Of a stretch of DNA of 64,000 nucleotides, positions 27,273 to 36,142 are shown one piece after another. The notes under the pieces were generated by a model that ran no database searches, was not told the origin of the DNA, and saw nothing but the letters and a program-made list of their open reading frames with translations. The stretch spans positions 62,001 through 126,000 of the forward strand of contig CAWJRN010000006.1 of the NCBI GenBank assembly GCA_963845265.1, given 5' to 3'. How positions within the stretch are numbered: position 1 is the stretch's first letter; each line of letters starts with the position of its first letter. Both the position numbers and the translations under genes were made by a program. This DNA comes from DYRB01 sp963845265. Lineage in GTDB: Bacteria > Pseudomonadota > Gammaproteobacteria > Chromatiales > Chromatiaceae.

Positions 27273-29429
27273 TCAAGCGTTCGATTCATTTGGCACTTTG
27301 GTCAGCCGCTCGATCAATGCCGGCACCTCCTGCGCCGGTACCGCCTTGCTGAACAGAAACCCCTGTACCTCGCCACAGCAGCGGGCCCTGAGGAATTGCA
27401 GCTGATCGAGTGTCTCGACGCCTTCGGCGGTCACTTTCAGTGCCATGCTCTCTGCCATCGCAATGACCGCCTGTGCAATCGCGGCGTTGTCTCGGTCCGT
27501 CGCGATGTTGGAGGTGAACGCCTTGTCGATCTTCAGCCGGTCGACGGGAAAGCGCTTGAGGTAACTCAGGCTTGAAAAGCCGGTCCCGAAGTCGTCGATC
27601 GCCAGGCGCACACCGATGGCTTTGAGTGCGTGAAGGGTACGGATGGATTGCTCGGCGTGGCTCATCAAGACGCTTTCCGTCAATTCCAGTTCTAGACATT
27701 CTGGGTCGAGGCCCGATTCGTCCAGGATCTTCCGGATCTGCTGCGCGAACCCCTTGCTGTTGAACTGATGTGCGGATACGTTAACCGCCACGCGCTCAAT
27801 GTGGTAGCCGTCCGATTGCCACTTCCGAAGCTGACGGCAGGCAGTTTGTGTGACCCATGCGCCGATCGGCAGGATCAGCCCGGTCTCTTCGGCAATCGGG
27901 ATGAACGCCTCCGGCAACATCTCGCCAAGCTGCGGGTTGTGCCAGCGCAACAGGGCTTCCAGCCCTCGGACCTCGCCGGTGGGCACGTCGAGCTGCGGTT
28001 GGAAGTGCAAGCTGAGCTCGCCCTTGTCGAGCGCCCGGCGCAGCGCGGTCTCAATCCGGAGCCGCAGGAGGGCATCCTCGTTGAATGAGGCATCGAAGAA
28101 CTTGAAGGCATTCTTGCCGCCGCGCTTGGCATGGTACATGGCCAAATCGCTGTTGCGCAGCAAGTCCGAGGCGCAGGTGCCGTCCTGGGGGAAGACCGTG
28201 ATGCCGATGCTGGGGGTGATCACCATGTCGTGGCCCATCAGGGAGAACGGGCGGGCCAGGGTGTCCAGCACGCGTGCGGCAACCCGTGTCGCATCCTGGC
28301 TGCAGGCGATCTCCGGCAGCAGGAGCGCAAATTCATCGCCGCCCAAGCGGGCCAGATGTTGACGCTCGTCGATGTCGTCGTAGCGCGAAACCACGTCCAT
28401 GGCGCGCAGGCTGCCCACCAGGCGCTCGGCGACAGATCGCAGCAACAGGTCTCCCGCCTGGTGTCCAAGGGTGTCGTTGACCTGCTTGAAATTATCCAGG
28501 TCGAGAAACAAGAGGGCGCCAGTGCGATCTTGCTGCCCCACGAGTGTCAGGGTGTGCTCGAGGAACTGGAGGAAAAAGGCCCGGTTCGGCAGTCCGGTCA
28601 GGCTGTCGAAGTAGGCCAGCCGGTGGACGTGCTCCTCGGCCTCGCGGAGCCTAGTGATGTCCTGGACCGCGCCATAGAGCCGCATCGGCCGCGCCAAATC
28701 CCCTTGATGGGGCTCGACGAACTGGCGCAGGTAACGCTTTTGGCCATCGGTGCCGATGACGGAATGACTCAGCTCCGTGGGGTCGTGCCCGCGCGCGAGT
28801 GCCTCGAACCAGGCCGTGACACGGGTCTTGTCCCGGGCATAGACCTTCGACAAGAGTGGTTCGAGCGTGTGCCGATCATCGTCGGCATGGCTACCGATGA
28901 TCTCCAGGGCCTTGCTCGACCACCCGATGAGCCCGGTGTCCAGATCCCATTCCCAATGGCCGATACGGGCCACGTGCTGGGCGGCGGCAAGACGATGTTG
29001 GCTGTGAAACAGTTCCTCGGTTACCCGGCCGGCACGGACCAAATAGCGAATGCGGTGCACTAGGAGGCGGGGATTCACGGGTTTGGCGACGAAATCTGTC
29101 GCCCCGGCCTCATAAGCCCGGTTGATCGACTCCAGGTCATCGAGTCCGGTCAGCATGAGGATCGGCAGATGGGCACCTCCCGGCATGGTACGTATCCGTT
29201 CGCAGGCAGTGAAGCCGTCCATGATGGGCATCATCACATCCAACAGCAGGACATCCGGCAGTGGCCCTTTGGCGAGCAGATCGAGGGCCTGTTGGCCGTT
29301 ATCGGCCTCTGCGACCCCCATGCCCGCCTGCTCCAAGGTGGCGACGAGCAGGTAACGCGACGGGATGTCGTCATCGACGATCAGTACCCGGATGCCGCCA
29401 CTGCGCGGTTCTTCTAACATGATCCGCAC
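27273..29429 (-). CDS. Response regulator with PAS, GGDEF and EAL domains
   Basis: A 718-residue cytoplasmic c-di-GMP enzyme. The receiver (residues ~13-130) has VLIVDDD and Asp64 in VLLLDVMMPIMDG. A PAS domain follows (~150-260, ending LYGAVQDITRLREAE). The cyclase motif GGDEF (363-367) is intact and no RxxD inhibitory site sits before it. The phosphodiesterase domain carries EAL (GLEALLRW), NVSAHQF, ELTES, DDFGTGFSSLSYL, KIDKAF and TAEGVETLDQL, so both activities look possible. The gene is preceded 5 nt upstream by the remnant of a hybrid kinase and followed by the TonB receptor, YfiR-like protein and an intact hybrid kinase, which may supply its phosphate. Confidence 0.92.
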   Translation of the reverse strand: MRIMLEEPRSGGIRVLIVDDDIPSRYLLVATLEQAGMGVAEADNGQQALDLLAKGPLPDVLLLDVMMPIMDGFTACERIRTMPGGAHLPILMLTGLDDLESINRAYEAGATDFVAKPVNPRLLVHRIRYLVRAGRVTEELFHSQHRLAAAQHVARIGHWEWDLDTGLIGWSSKALEIIGSHADDDRHTLEPLLSKVYARDKTRVTAWFEALARGHDPTELSHSVIGTDGQKRYLRQFVEPHQGDLARPMRLYGAVQDITRLREAEEHVHRLAYFDSLTGLPNRAFFLQFLEHTLTLVGQQDRTGALLFLDLDNFKQVNDTLGHQAGDLLLRSVAERLVGSLRAMDVVSRYDDIDERQHLARLGGDEFALLLPEIACSQDATRVAARVLDTLARPFSLMGHDMVITPSIGITVFPQDGTCASDLLRNSDLAMYHAKRGGKNAFKFFDASFNEDALLRLRIETALRRALDKGELSLHFQPQLDVPTGEVRGLEALLRWHNPQLGEMLPEAFIPIAEETGLILPIGAWVTQTACRQLRKWQSDGYHIERVAVNVSAHQFNSKGFAQQIRKILDESGLDPECLELELTESVLMSHAEQSIRTLHALKAIGVRLAIDDFGTGFSSLSYLKRFPVDRLKIDKAFTSNIATDRDNAAIAQAVIAMAESMALKVTAEGVETLDQLQFLRARCCGEVQGFLFSKAVPAQEVPALIERLTKVPNESNA

Positions 29430-29433
29430 GCCC

Positions 29434-30116
29434 TCACGGCGATTGCTCGCGCCGCTTGAGCTCGGCGACGAGATCCGCGAATTGGGCCTCGGCCCCGGCG
29501 AGGGCGACCCGGACCTCGTTCAGTTTACCGTCGCGGCCATGGGTCTCGATCGACTGGCAGGTGGCGGCAAATGCCCGTGCCCCCAGGTTCAAGCTGCTGG
29601 ACAATTGATGGGAAGCCCTATCTGCTGCCGTTGCGAACCAGGCGGCGATTGCCAGTCCCAGCCCGGTTCCGCCATATTTTCGCGTCGTTGACCCGTCGCC
29701 TTGGGTGAATGCCTCGAAAATGCTTGCCTGTAGGGCCGGATCGATGCCCGGGCCCGTATCCCGGACCTCCACCGCGATGATCGAGTCATTGTCTGGCCGT
29801 TGCGCAATTTTGCCGTGAGCACCAATTTAACCTTGCTCCTTGAATTTGGACGCATTTTCAACGAATTTGATTAGGATCTGCCGCAATCGCGCCGTGTCGC
29901 CATTGACCCTGGTCAGCAGCTCAGGCGCAAGGCTGACCGTCAGAATCCGCCCCTTGGCGCTTGCGGCCTCGGCAAACAACTGCGTGGTCTCATTGATCAG
30001 CGCGGGCAGGTCGAAATCGCACCGATCCAGGCTCATCTTGCCGGCTTCGATCGTCGAGGAGTCGAGGATATCATTGATGATGGCGAGCAGCGCTTCGCCT
30101 GCGCCTCCGGGTTATG
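29434..30116 (-). pseudogene. Remnant of a hybrid histidine kinase (HATPase joined to HPt end)
   Basis: The minus strand encodes pieces of a hybrid kinase. First the end of HisKA (LLAIINDILDSSTIEAGKMS), running into RVNGDTARLRQILIKFVENA, then a frame change near 29800, then HATPase_c (VEVRDTGPGIDPALQASIFE; YGGTGLGLAI). That stretch runs directly, in frame, into the last half of an HPt domain (SSSLNLGARAFAATCQSIET) ending KRREQSP. The REC domain(s), the rest of the ATPase and the HPt active-site half are missing, and everything before ~30116 is lost. The HPt end resembles that of the intact kinase at 21463-24426, so the two were probably paralogues in one operon. This is real decay by deletion, not just base slips. 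Confidence 0.75.
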
Positions 30117-30488
30117 AAATAACCACGTCAGAGTAGAAGTAGTCGTACCACAACAACAAAAGCGGAAGTTACTCCAGGGTTGGTGAAACATTCTTGTGCT
30201 CACCCCCGCCGGGGAGCGCCTGCTGCGCCACTCCATGACCATCGTCGAGACGTCGTGGAGCTGATGCTTAGGTGTTTCTGACGGTCAGCCAGCGAACAAG
30301 GGGGGATTGCCGTTTCAGAGCGTCACTTCGTCAGCGGTCCCGCCACTCACGCGTCACTTTGTTCATTGCCGTCGCCCACAGGCAAGCACCAGGCACCACC
30401 TCCGCCGGCCTTGCTCGGCACCCGCATTCAGGCTATCGTTCCGCCGATCTCGTCGTGGGACGGTTGAATGTACTATCGCCTCGCCATC
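30117..30488. other. Intergenic, nothing recognised
   Basis: About 370 nt between the kinase remnant and a small plus-strand gene. No open frame has family character and no strong stem-loop or operator is visible. It may include the deletion scar that removed the 5' part of the kinase gene. Confidence 0.35.
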
Positions 30489-30761
30489 ATGAAGAAGCTA
30501 CTCATCGCCGCCGCCCTCCTTCTCACCGCGGGCAGCGCGCGCGCGTTCTCGCCCGAGCTGCGCAACGAGGACAGCAACAGCTACGACTACCAGATTGAGT
30601 GCGGGGGCAGCACCCTCCACTCAAGCATCGGCGGCAACACCACCACCTCACTTGGGATGAGCTCCGAAGGGTGCAAGCTCAAGGTGAAGGGCGCCGGCAG
30701 CACCAAGCTCGCCGCCGACATGAAGTGCAAGATCAAGGATGGGATGCTCGACTGCGACTAG
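30489..30761 (+). CDS. Small secreted protein of unknown function
   Basis: A 90-residue protein from ATG 30489. Signal peptide MKKLLIAAALLLTAGSARA ends in a standard A-R-A cleavage site. The mature ~71 residues begin FSPELRNEDSNSYDYQIECG and contain four cysteines (IECGG, EGCKL, MKCKI, LDCD), consistent with two disulfide bonds in the periplasm, plus several Lys-rich turns. No family recognised. An upstream in-frame ATG at 30468 would put seven residues before the signal peptide and is less likely. Its stop codon overlaps a possible broken minus-strand frame. Confidence 0.6.
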   Translation: MKKLLIAAALLLTAGSARAFSPELRNEDSNSYDYQIECGGSTLHSSIGGNTTTSLGMSSEGCKLKVKGAGSTKLAADMKCKIKDGMLDCD

Positions 30762-31045
30762 CGCCGCGTGCAGTTGATGATTGGCAGGCGGCCGCGCCCG
30801 TTTTCGCACAGCGCGCCACCCGCCTTGTCGCAGTATTCGTCTGCGCCGTTCAACTTCCCCTACTCGAGCGCGACGACTGGCGTGTCGGGCCTGCAGGAGT
30901 GGGTGGCGTGAGCCTGCGGGTAGGCACCGAGTAACGTGATCCCACTCTTGACGAGCCGCGCATACCGGTGGGTCGCGAGGTGGAGCGACTCATGCTGCCG
31001 ACTCGGGGGAGTGCGCCAACTGGCTGCTCACCCTTGAGCAATCGT
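30758..31045 (-). pseudogene. Possible protein remnant with HESLH motif, stop-interrupted
   Basis: One minus-strand frame reads with protein-like character: SRQHESLHLATHRYARLVKS, then GITLLGAYPQAHATHSCRPD, then TPVVALE, a TAG at 30862-30860, then GKLNGADEYCDKAGGALCEN and RLPIINCTRR to a stop at 30758. HESLH has the HExxH form of zinc metallopeptidases, and the part after the stop is Cys-containing and orderly. The stop could be a mutated Tyr codon. No start codon or family is evident. The call is speculative. Confidence 0.25.
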
Positions 31046-31111
31046 GGATAGCCTCAGAATGGGTGTCCCCTCGTACTTCATGCTGCAAAGAACCCATTAG
31101 AAGGAGATATT

Positions 31112-31657
31112 ATGCGCTCTACTCTCACCGTCCTCGCCCTGCTATTGACCGCCCTGCTGTCGACTGTGTCATGCGATCGAAGCGGATCTACGGAGTCGGT
31201 CGTCAAGACCTTCACTCTCCTGCCGTGGCTGCAAAACGACACCGGAGCCAGCACCACTTTGTCCATGTCAGCACCCTCGTCGTGGGTGATGACGCAAAAC
31301 GACAAAGACATGGTCAGCTTCAGACCCCCTGACGTAACCGAGAACGAGTCCTTGGGGATATTGTCCGTCAACCTTTTCAGTTGCCCGGATTCTGAGGCGG
31401 GTGCTGATGGCTGTATCCAACAATGGGTGGAGCGACACTTTGCTCCCGGGGCCCTGCAGCGAGAAGAGGTGGGAGAAGGCAGAGTCTGGGTTACGTCGAG
31501 CTCAGGCAAGGACGACAAAGGGGTATCCGCGCGTTATTACCTGGTCGATACCGGGAAACTGGCGGTTGTCAGTTTCCGCTTGGGTGGAGAGAAATCCAAA
31601 TACCTTCCTACCTTCAAGAAGGCCGGGGAAACGCTGGCGTTCTCAAGCGGAAAATAA
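31112..31657 (+). CDS. Putative lipoprotein of unknown function
   Basis: A 181-residue protein. A strong ribosome-binding site (AGAAGGAGATATT) precedes ATG 31112. The N-terminus MRSTLTVLALLLTALLSTVS followed by Cys21 looks like a lipoprotein signal with an imperfect lipobox (T-V-S-C). The mature part (SWVMTQNDKDMVSFRPPDVT; GCIQQWVERHFAPGALQREE; YYLVDTGKLAVVSFRLGGEK) reads as a soluble alpha/beta domain that I do not recognise. It would be anchored in the periplasm. It lies alone between the small secreted protein and a convergent TPR gene. Codon use is like the neighbours. Confidence 0.65.
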   Translation: MRSTLTVLALLLTALLSTVSCDRSGSTESVVKTFTLLPWLQNDTGASTTLSMSAPSSWVMTQNDKDMVSFRPPDVTENESLGILSVNLFSCPDSEAGADGCIQQWVERHFAPGALQREEVGEGRVWVTSSSGKDDKGVSARYYLVDTGKLAVVSFRLGGEKSKYLPTFKKAGETLAFSSGK

Positions 31658-31794
31658 TTTGTGCCGCCATCTGGAGACCCGTCGGCGACGCAACGGCTGG
31701 ACGGCGTAGCGAGCACATGCCTAGAGAACCGAGCGGGGCCATCGTCCGCGTGGACTTTATCCTCGCATTGTTCGCCTGTCATTTTTTTCAAACT

Positions 31795-33363
31795 TCAGGA
31801 ATCAGACGGATTGGGAGAGGTCTCCCTACTACGCGGCAATTCGATCTTGGCCTCGATACGCCCCAGGATCAGATCCATGTTGTGGGTAGGCGCAGCCTTG
31901 GCTCGGAATGCCGCAAGGTGTAGTTTCGCGCCGCTCGGGTCACCGTCCAACAGCGACTTGATCCCTCGGTAATAATCGGCATCGCCAGCTGAATATCCAC
32001 CCGTCAGCCCCTGCGCGAAGGATGCCGATGCGGCACTGCCATTACCGGTCCGCAAAGCCAATACCGCTCGCGCCATATCCACGAACGGATCTTCCAGTAG
32101 GACCTTATCCAGGGCTGTTGCTGCCTGAGCGGGTTCGCCCGCGTCGTCGTACAGATATGCGAGCATGTAGCGGTACTTAACGTTGGGGTATTCAACCGAT
32201 TTGAGGGTCAGCAACCGAACTGCGAGGTCTCCACGGCCCATCATCTTGAGAGCCACGATACTGAACTCGAACTCATTCTTATCATAACTGCGAGCCAGCA
32301 ACTCCAAGGTGGAAGCGAAGAACGCCTCGTCGCGGCCCTCAATGAAATTCAACCAGGATATGGCCTTCCATACTGCTGCCGGTGCCGTGCCATCACTAGT
32401 CATTGGTGTAATATTGGTGCGGATGGTCTTCAGTTCTTCGGCCACCGGATCTGTGGGGGATATACCTTCCCAGGGTCCAGACTGCCCCATACGCTCGGAA
32501 ATGCGCTGCAAGGTGTGGGCAGCGATTCGCAGGTTCCATTCAAGCAACCGCAATGCGGGATCGAGCTCCGGATGCAGCTTCAACGCGGCGCGGATCGGCG
32601 CAACGTCAATCCTGTCTGCGACGAGGCCAGTCTGGTTTCTGGTCATCGCAAGTCCAAATTGCAGGCCACCCCAAAGGGTAAGGGCCTCGAGCCAGTCATC
32701 GCGCTGCGTGATTAATTGGCGCGCCACTTCTTCGGCAGCATGCAAATCCCCCCGCGCGAGCAAAACGGTGGACAGATGGTACTGAAGCTCTGCTGCTTCC
32801 GGATACACATCTGACAGGGCTGCAAATACATCGATGGCTTTGGATGTATCACCCAGCCTAAACAGGGCCTCTCCATAGGTAATTGCATCACCAAGCGGGG
32901 GGATTTCCTTGCTCTTGGACAACCGACCGGCCGCGGCATCCAAGGCGTTCAGATACCAGCGTCTTGCGGTGGCATCCTCGCCAAGTCGGCTCCAACTGTC
33001 GCCAAGCTCAAGCATAGCCTGAGGGGTCTCCGCGGCTCCCTTCTTGCGCAGGATGGCGTCGGTGGAAAGCCGCTGGGCGGCCGATAATTGGCCCTCTCGG
33101 TAATCAGAGGGTCCGAATTCAAAACTCAGGCTGACGTTGATCTCAGGGAAGGCTACATGCTTGCCGAGAAAGGTCACATCCGATTCACTGCAGTCAGCCT
33201 CTTGCGGAAATGCAATCGACGCTACCAGAACATAGAGTGTAAATACCCAGGCGGGACGCAGCACTCTAGCGCAGCGGAATATGAGGTGGCCGGTGTCGGT
33301 CGGGTGGAATCCCAGTCGCGTCCGCAAGAAAGCAGGGAGAAGGTTATCTAAGAGAAATGTCAT
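31795..33363 (-). CDS. TPR-repeat protein with N-terminal membrane segment
   Basis: A 522-residue protein. Near the N-terminus a hydrophobic stretch (PAWVFTLYVLVASIAF, ~residues 37-52) looks like a signal or anchor placed after an unusually long leader, so the true start may be a later codon. From residue ~90 on the sequence is helical repeats of TPR type (MLELGDSWSRLGEDATARRW; LGDTSKAIDVFAALSDVYPE; LLARGDLHAAEEVARQLITQ; YLYDDAGEPAQAATALDKVL). TPR arrays mediate protein contacts; no enzymatic domain is seen. Location is probably periplasmic. It stands apart from the LemA/TPM operon by a 273-nt gap in which I see nothing. Confidence 0.7.
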   Translation of the reverse strand: MTFLLDNLLPAFLRTRLGFHPTDTGHLIFRCARVLRPAWVFTLYVLVASIAFPQEADCSESDVTFLGKHVAFPEINVSLSFEFGPSDYREGQLSAAQRLSTDAILRKKGAAETPQAMLELGDSWSRLGEDATARRWYLNALDAAAGRLSKSKEIPPLGDAITYGEALFRLGDTSKAIDVFAALSDVYPEAAELQYHLSTVLLARGDLHAAEEVARQLITQRDDWLEALTLWGGLQFGLAMTRNQTGLVADRIDVAPIRAALKLHPELDPALRLLEWNLRIAAHTLQRISERMGQSGPWEGISPTDPVAEELKTIRTNITPMTSDGTAPAAVWKAISWLNFIEGRDEAFFASTLELLARSYDKNEFEFSIVALKMMGRGDLAVRLLTLKSVEYPNVKYRYMLAYLYDDAGEPAQAATALDKVLLEDPFVDMARAVLALRTGNGSAASASFAQGLTGGYSAGDADYYRGIKSLLDGDPSGAKLHLAAFRAKAAPTHNMDLILGRIEAKIELPRSRETSPNPSDS

Positions 33364-33636
33364 ACTGGGATTTATCGCATCTGAGGGCCGTCAAGGCAGT
33401 CACCGAAATTATACGTATATTGGACGCACAGAGTCAGGATTCGCATTCGTAGCACCTGTGGTCTGCATTGGAGTTTCGGTAAAGCACCGGCCACGTTGCG
33501 CTTGCATCACGCGGAGTCACTCGGCCTCAAAGCCAAGCCAGAAGTAGCCGGCGGCGGGTAAGTGCTCAGCCCCCTGCCTGCATTGTGTTCAGGCGGGACA
33601 ACCTGCCGGAGCAGCAGAACCTGACGCAGGGCGTCT

Positions 33637-34572
33637 TTACCATCCGCCGGAGGCCCCGCCGCCGCCGAATCCGCCGCCGCCGCCAGAGAAGCTGCTGCGA
33701 CTGGAGGAACTGCGGCCGGAGCGCGAACGAGAACTCGACCTTGATCCGCGGTTCCTGCCCGATTCCGTACCCGATTCCATCTGCCACTTCTTGGGCCAAA
33801 GGCGGCGGAGAACGGGGAAAATCGTCAACCACGCAAGCAGCGAGAAGAACCCGGCCGTGCCGCCCAGCGGTTGCGCCACGGCCAGAAAAAACGGCGCCAG
33901 AAACAGGTATAGCGTCCAGCCCTGACTGCCTTTTAACGACAAGGCAAGAGCGGCAGAGGGCAGCAATATGATCGCGAAAACACCAACGTATACGACGAAC
34001 GCAGCGTTGAACAGACTCCGCTCGGCTCCGGGCGACACGGCCGAGTCACCGCTTGCAGTCGGCCTCGCCTCCGGTACTGCACCGGCCTCGCCTCTTATGG
34101 CTCCGGCGATTGCGCCGACGGCGGACTCGATACCTGCTTCGTAATCGCCGCTGCGAAACGTTGGCACCATGAGGAAGTCGATGATGCGCCGCGAGTCAAG
34201 ATCGGTGAGCACGCCTTCCAACCCATAGCCGACTTCGATACGAATTTTGCGGTCATCGCGTGCGACGAGCAGCAGGACGCCGTCATCGTGCCCCGCGCGG
34301 CCCAAGGCCCATGTCTCGACGATACGAATCGCATACTCCTCCAGCGATTCGCCTTCTAGGCCGGGCAGCGTCAGCACCACGACCTGAGCGCCTGTGGTCT
34401 GCTCCAGCCCCTCGAGCGCCGCGCTCATCCGCGCATGACCGGCATCACTGAGAAGTTCCGCCTGATCATTCACGCGCCCGGACAAGTAGGGCACATCCAG
34501 AGCAAAGGCAAAGGACATCATCATCAGCCACGACAGCAACACCCAAATCGGAGCAAGCCTAGGTCCAGCCAT
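33637..34572 (-). CDS. TPM-domain protein (YgcG family)
   Basis: A 311-residue protein from ATG 34572 (GGGAG upstream), with signal peptide MAGPRLAPIWVLLSWLMMMS. The TPM domain spans ~30-165 (LSGRVNDQAELLSDAGHARM; QVVVLTLPGLEGESLEEYAI; DDGVLLLVARDDRKIRIEVG YGLEG). Two or three membrane helices follow (~190-260), then a Ser/Arg-rich stretch and a tail SGGGGGFGGGGASGGW, the Gly-rich ending usual in this family. Such proteins are membrane-tethered with the TPM domain in the periplasm. It is the last gene of a LemA-TPM-TPM operon and starts 2 nt after its neighbour's stop. Confidence 0.88.
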   Translation of the reverse strand: MAGPRLAPIWVLLSWLMMMSFAFALDVPYLSGRVNDQAELLSDAGHARMSAALEGLEQTTGAQVVVLTLPGLEGESLEEYAIRIVETWALGRAGHDDGVLLLVARDDRKIRIEVGYGLEGVLTDLDSRRIIDFLMVPTFRSGDYEAGIESAVGAIAGAIRGEAGAVPEARPTASGDSAVSPGAERSLFNAAFVVYVGVFAIILLPSAALALSLKGSQGWTLYLFLAPFFLAVAQPLGGTAGFFSLLAWLTIFPVLRRLWPKKWQMESGTESGRNRGSRSSSRSRSGRSSSSRSSFSGGGGGFGGGGASGGW

Positions 34573-34573
34573 C

Positions 34574-35227
34574 TCAATGCTCCCTGATTCGCAATCCGTT
34601 GTGCAACTCATCGCGATCATCCGCTCGCATTTCCACCTTGTGCTCCTGCAGCACCTTGCCGCACCCTTCTATCGCCTGACAGAGTGCCTCCGTTTCCTGA
34701 CCCTGGCGAATCCCGGTCACAAGCGCATCTACCAGGGTCTGCCAGACATCCGGTACCACCACCTTGTTGATCCCACAGTCGGCCAGGATGACCGCCCGTC
34801 GCTCGAACAGGGCCAAGAAGATCAGAACCCCGGTGCGGTCCTGCGTGTTGAAGACCTCCTCTTCGAGGAAGGCCGCCTCGGCGCGCCAACGCACCTGGCG
34901 ATCGATATCCGCCGTGATCAGTAGAAAGCGACGGACCCCGGCAATGAATGCCGAGGCATAACCCAGTCCCCCGCCCAGCAGGGTTGGCAGAGTTAGCCAC
35001 CACAGGCACTCTCCACCCCAAGAGCCGCCATGCCGGCACATCAGTCCTGCCATCACCGCAGCCAACATGGCGAACAGCGCCGCTCCCCGCCAGTGGGCGA
35101 CATCGTAACCGTCGATCTGCCCGACCAGGTAGGGCACGATCTCCCCACCCGTGCTGGACTCGGCCGTGACGGTCGCTGCGCGGATCCGCTCCAGGTCGGC
35201 GACACTGAAGAGTGAGCCGATGCTCAT
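34574..35227 (-). CDS. TPM-domain membrane protein
   Basis: A 217-residue protein beginning MSIGSLFSVADLERIRAATV. It has the second type of TPM domain, split by two membrane helices (~47-65 and ~78-95): TAESSTGGEIVPYLVGQIDG before them and QDRTGVLIFLALFERRAVIL, DCGINKVVVPDVWQTLVDAL after them. There is no cleavable signal. Proteins like this usually pair with YgcG-type TPM proteins and LemA, as here (15 nt from lemA, 2 nt to the next gene). Role unknown, probably envelope maintenance. Confidence 0.85.
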   Translation of the reverse strand: MSIGSLFSVADLERIRAATVTAESSTGGEIVPYLVGQIDGYDVAHWRGAALFAMLAAVMAGLMCRHGGSWGGECLWWLTLPTLLGGGLGYASAFIAGVRRFLLITADIDRQVRWRAEAAFLEEEVFNTQDRTGVLIFLALFERRAVILADCGINKVVVPDVWQTLVDALVTGIRQGQETEALCQAIEGCGKVLQEHKVEMRADDRDELHNGLRIREH

Positions 35228-35242
35228 TGCAAGTACCCTGCC

Positions 35243-35836
35243 CTACTTGGAGAAATCGATGACAGGCGGTTGATTCGCACCTTCAGTGGACTTGAAATAC
35301 GCTTTTTCGTCGAAGCCGAAATATCCTGCTATCACAACGGCGGGGAAGCGTCTGCGCGAAGTGTTATAGGCTTGTGCCACCTCGTTGAAACGACGCCGTT
35401 CGACGGCAATGCGATTCTCTGCACCCTCCAACTGACGCTGCAGATCCCGAAATGCCTCAGTCGCCTTCAAATCCGGGTAACGCTCCACGACGACCAGCAA
35501 ACGCGACAAGGCTGCGGTGAGCTCCGCCTGACTGGCTTCAAACGCCCCCAGTTCTTCTGCCGTTGGCTCGCCTCCAGTCGTCGTCTGCCCAACTTTGGCT
35601 CTTGCCTCGACGACGTTCTGCAAGGTCTCCTGCTCAAAGTTTCGCGCGCCTTCCACTGTCTTCACCAAATTCGGGATGAGATCGGCCCGGCGCTGGTAGA
35701 CGTTTTCCACCTGACTCCAAGCGGCGGTGACGCCTTCGTCCAGGCCCACGAGCCGGTTGTATGCGCTCCAGACCATGGTGCCGACCACAACGACGGCGAG
35801 CAGCACAATTCCCGGGAGACTCAAAAGCCTCTTCAT
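35243..35836 (-). CDS. lemA: LemA family protein
   Basis: A 197-residue membrane-anchored helical protein. ATG 35836 follows AGAGGTAAGGAACA. One N-terminal helix (LSLPGIVLLAVVVVGTMVWS) is followed by the LemA core: WSQVENVYQRRADLIPNLVK, NVVEARAKVG, LTAALSRLLVVVERYPDLKA, FRDLQRQLEGAENRIAVERR, FNEVAQAYNTSRRRFP. LemA proteins have the N-terminus outside and a long helical bundle; their function is still poorly known. First gene of the three-gene operon. Family assignment is firm. Confidence 0.93.
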   Translation of the reverse strand: MKRLLSLPGIVLLAVVVVGTMVWSAYNRLVGLDEGVTAAWSQVENVYQRRADLIPNLVKTVEGARNFEQETLQNVVEARAKVGQTTTGGEPTAEELGAFEASQAELTAALSRLLVVVERYPDLKATEAFRDLQRQLEGAENRIAVERRRFNEVAQAYNTSRRRFPAVVIAGYFGFDEKAYFKSTEGANQPPVIDFSK

Positions 35837-36082
35837 TGTTCCTTACCTCTAATGACTCGACTTACGGAGCGCCTGAGCCCTCGCATCGGCAAGGGACTGA
35901 GTCGCAAGATGCTGAGGGTCCGTCCCCGCCGCCGACCCGCCCCATAAATCGGCAGCCCTTTGGCCAACTCCGGTTCTGCCGCAAAAACAGTAGACCGGTC
36001 ACCGTGAGCGTTATCCCACGCAGATAATGCAAGTCCTGCTGCGCCACCGGTGGAACCGGCACGGGTGCCCGCAAATCGGGTT

Positions 36083-36123
36083 GCATCGTGCTGTTCCCGC
36101 CGACTCCCCGACCAGCACGATGC
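36083..36123 (-). terminator. Stem-loop between the TMEM43-like gene and lemA
   Basis: CAGCACGATGC (36113-36123) and GCATCGTGCTG (36083-36093) form a perfect 11-bp stem with a 19-nt loop, beginning 20 nt past the stop of the minus-strand TMEM43-like gene. The rest of the 35837-36142 gap holds only a short frame (36086-35862) with one weakly hydrophobic stretch, which I do not call a gene. Confidence 0.5.
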
Positions 36124-36142
36124 GTCGGTCCCCTTTCGCGTA

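Noticed and set aside
35862..36086. 74-codon minus-strand frame between the TMEM43-like gene and lemA
   Set aside because: Starts at the foot of a strong stem-loop, lacks a ribosome-binding site, and its second half is Arg/Gly/Cys-rich without order.
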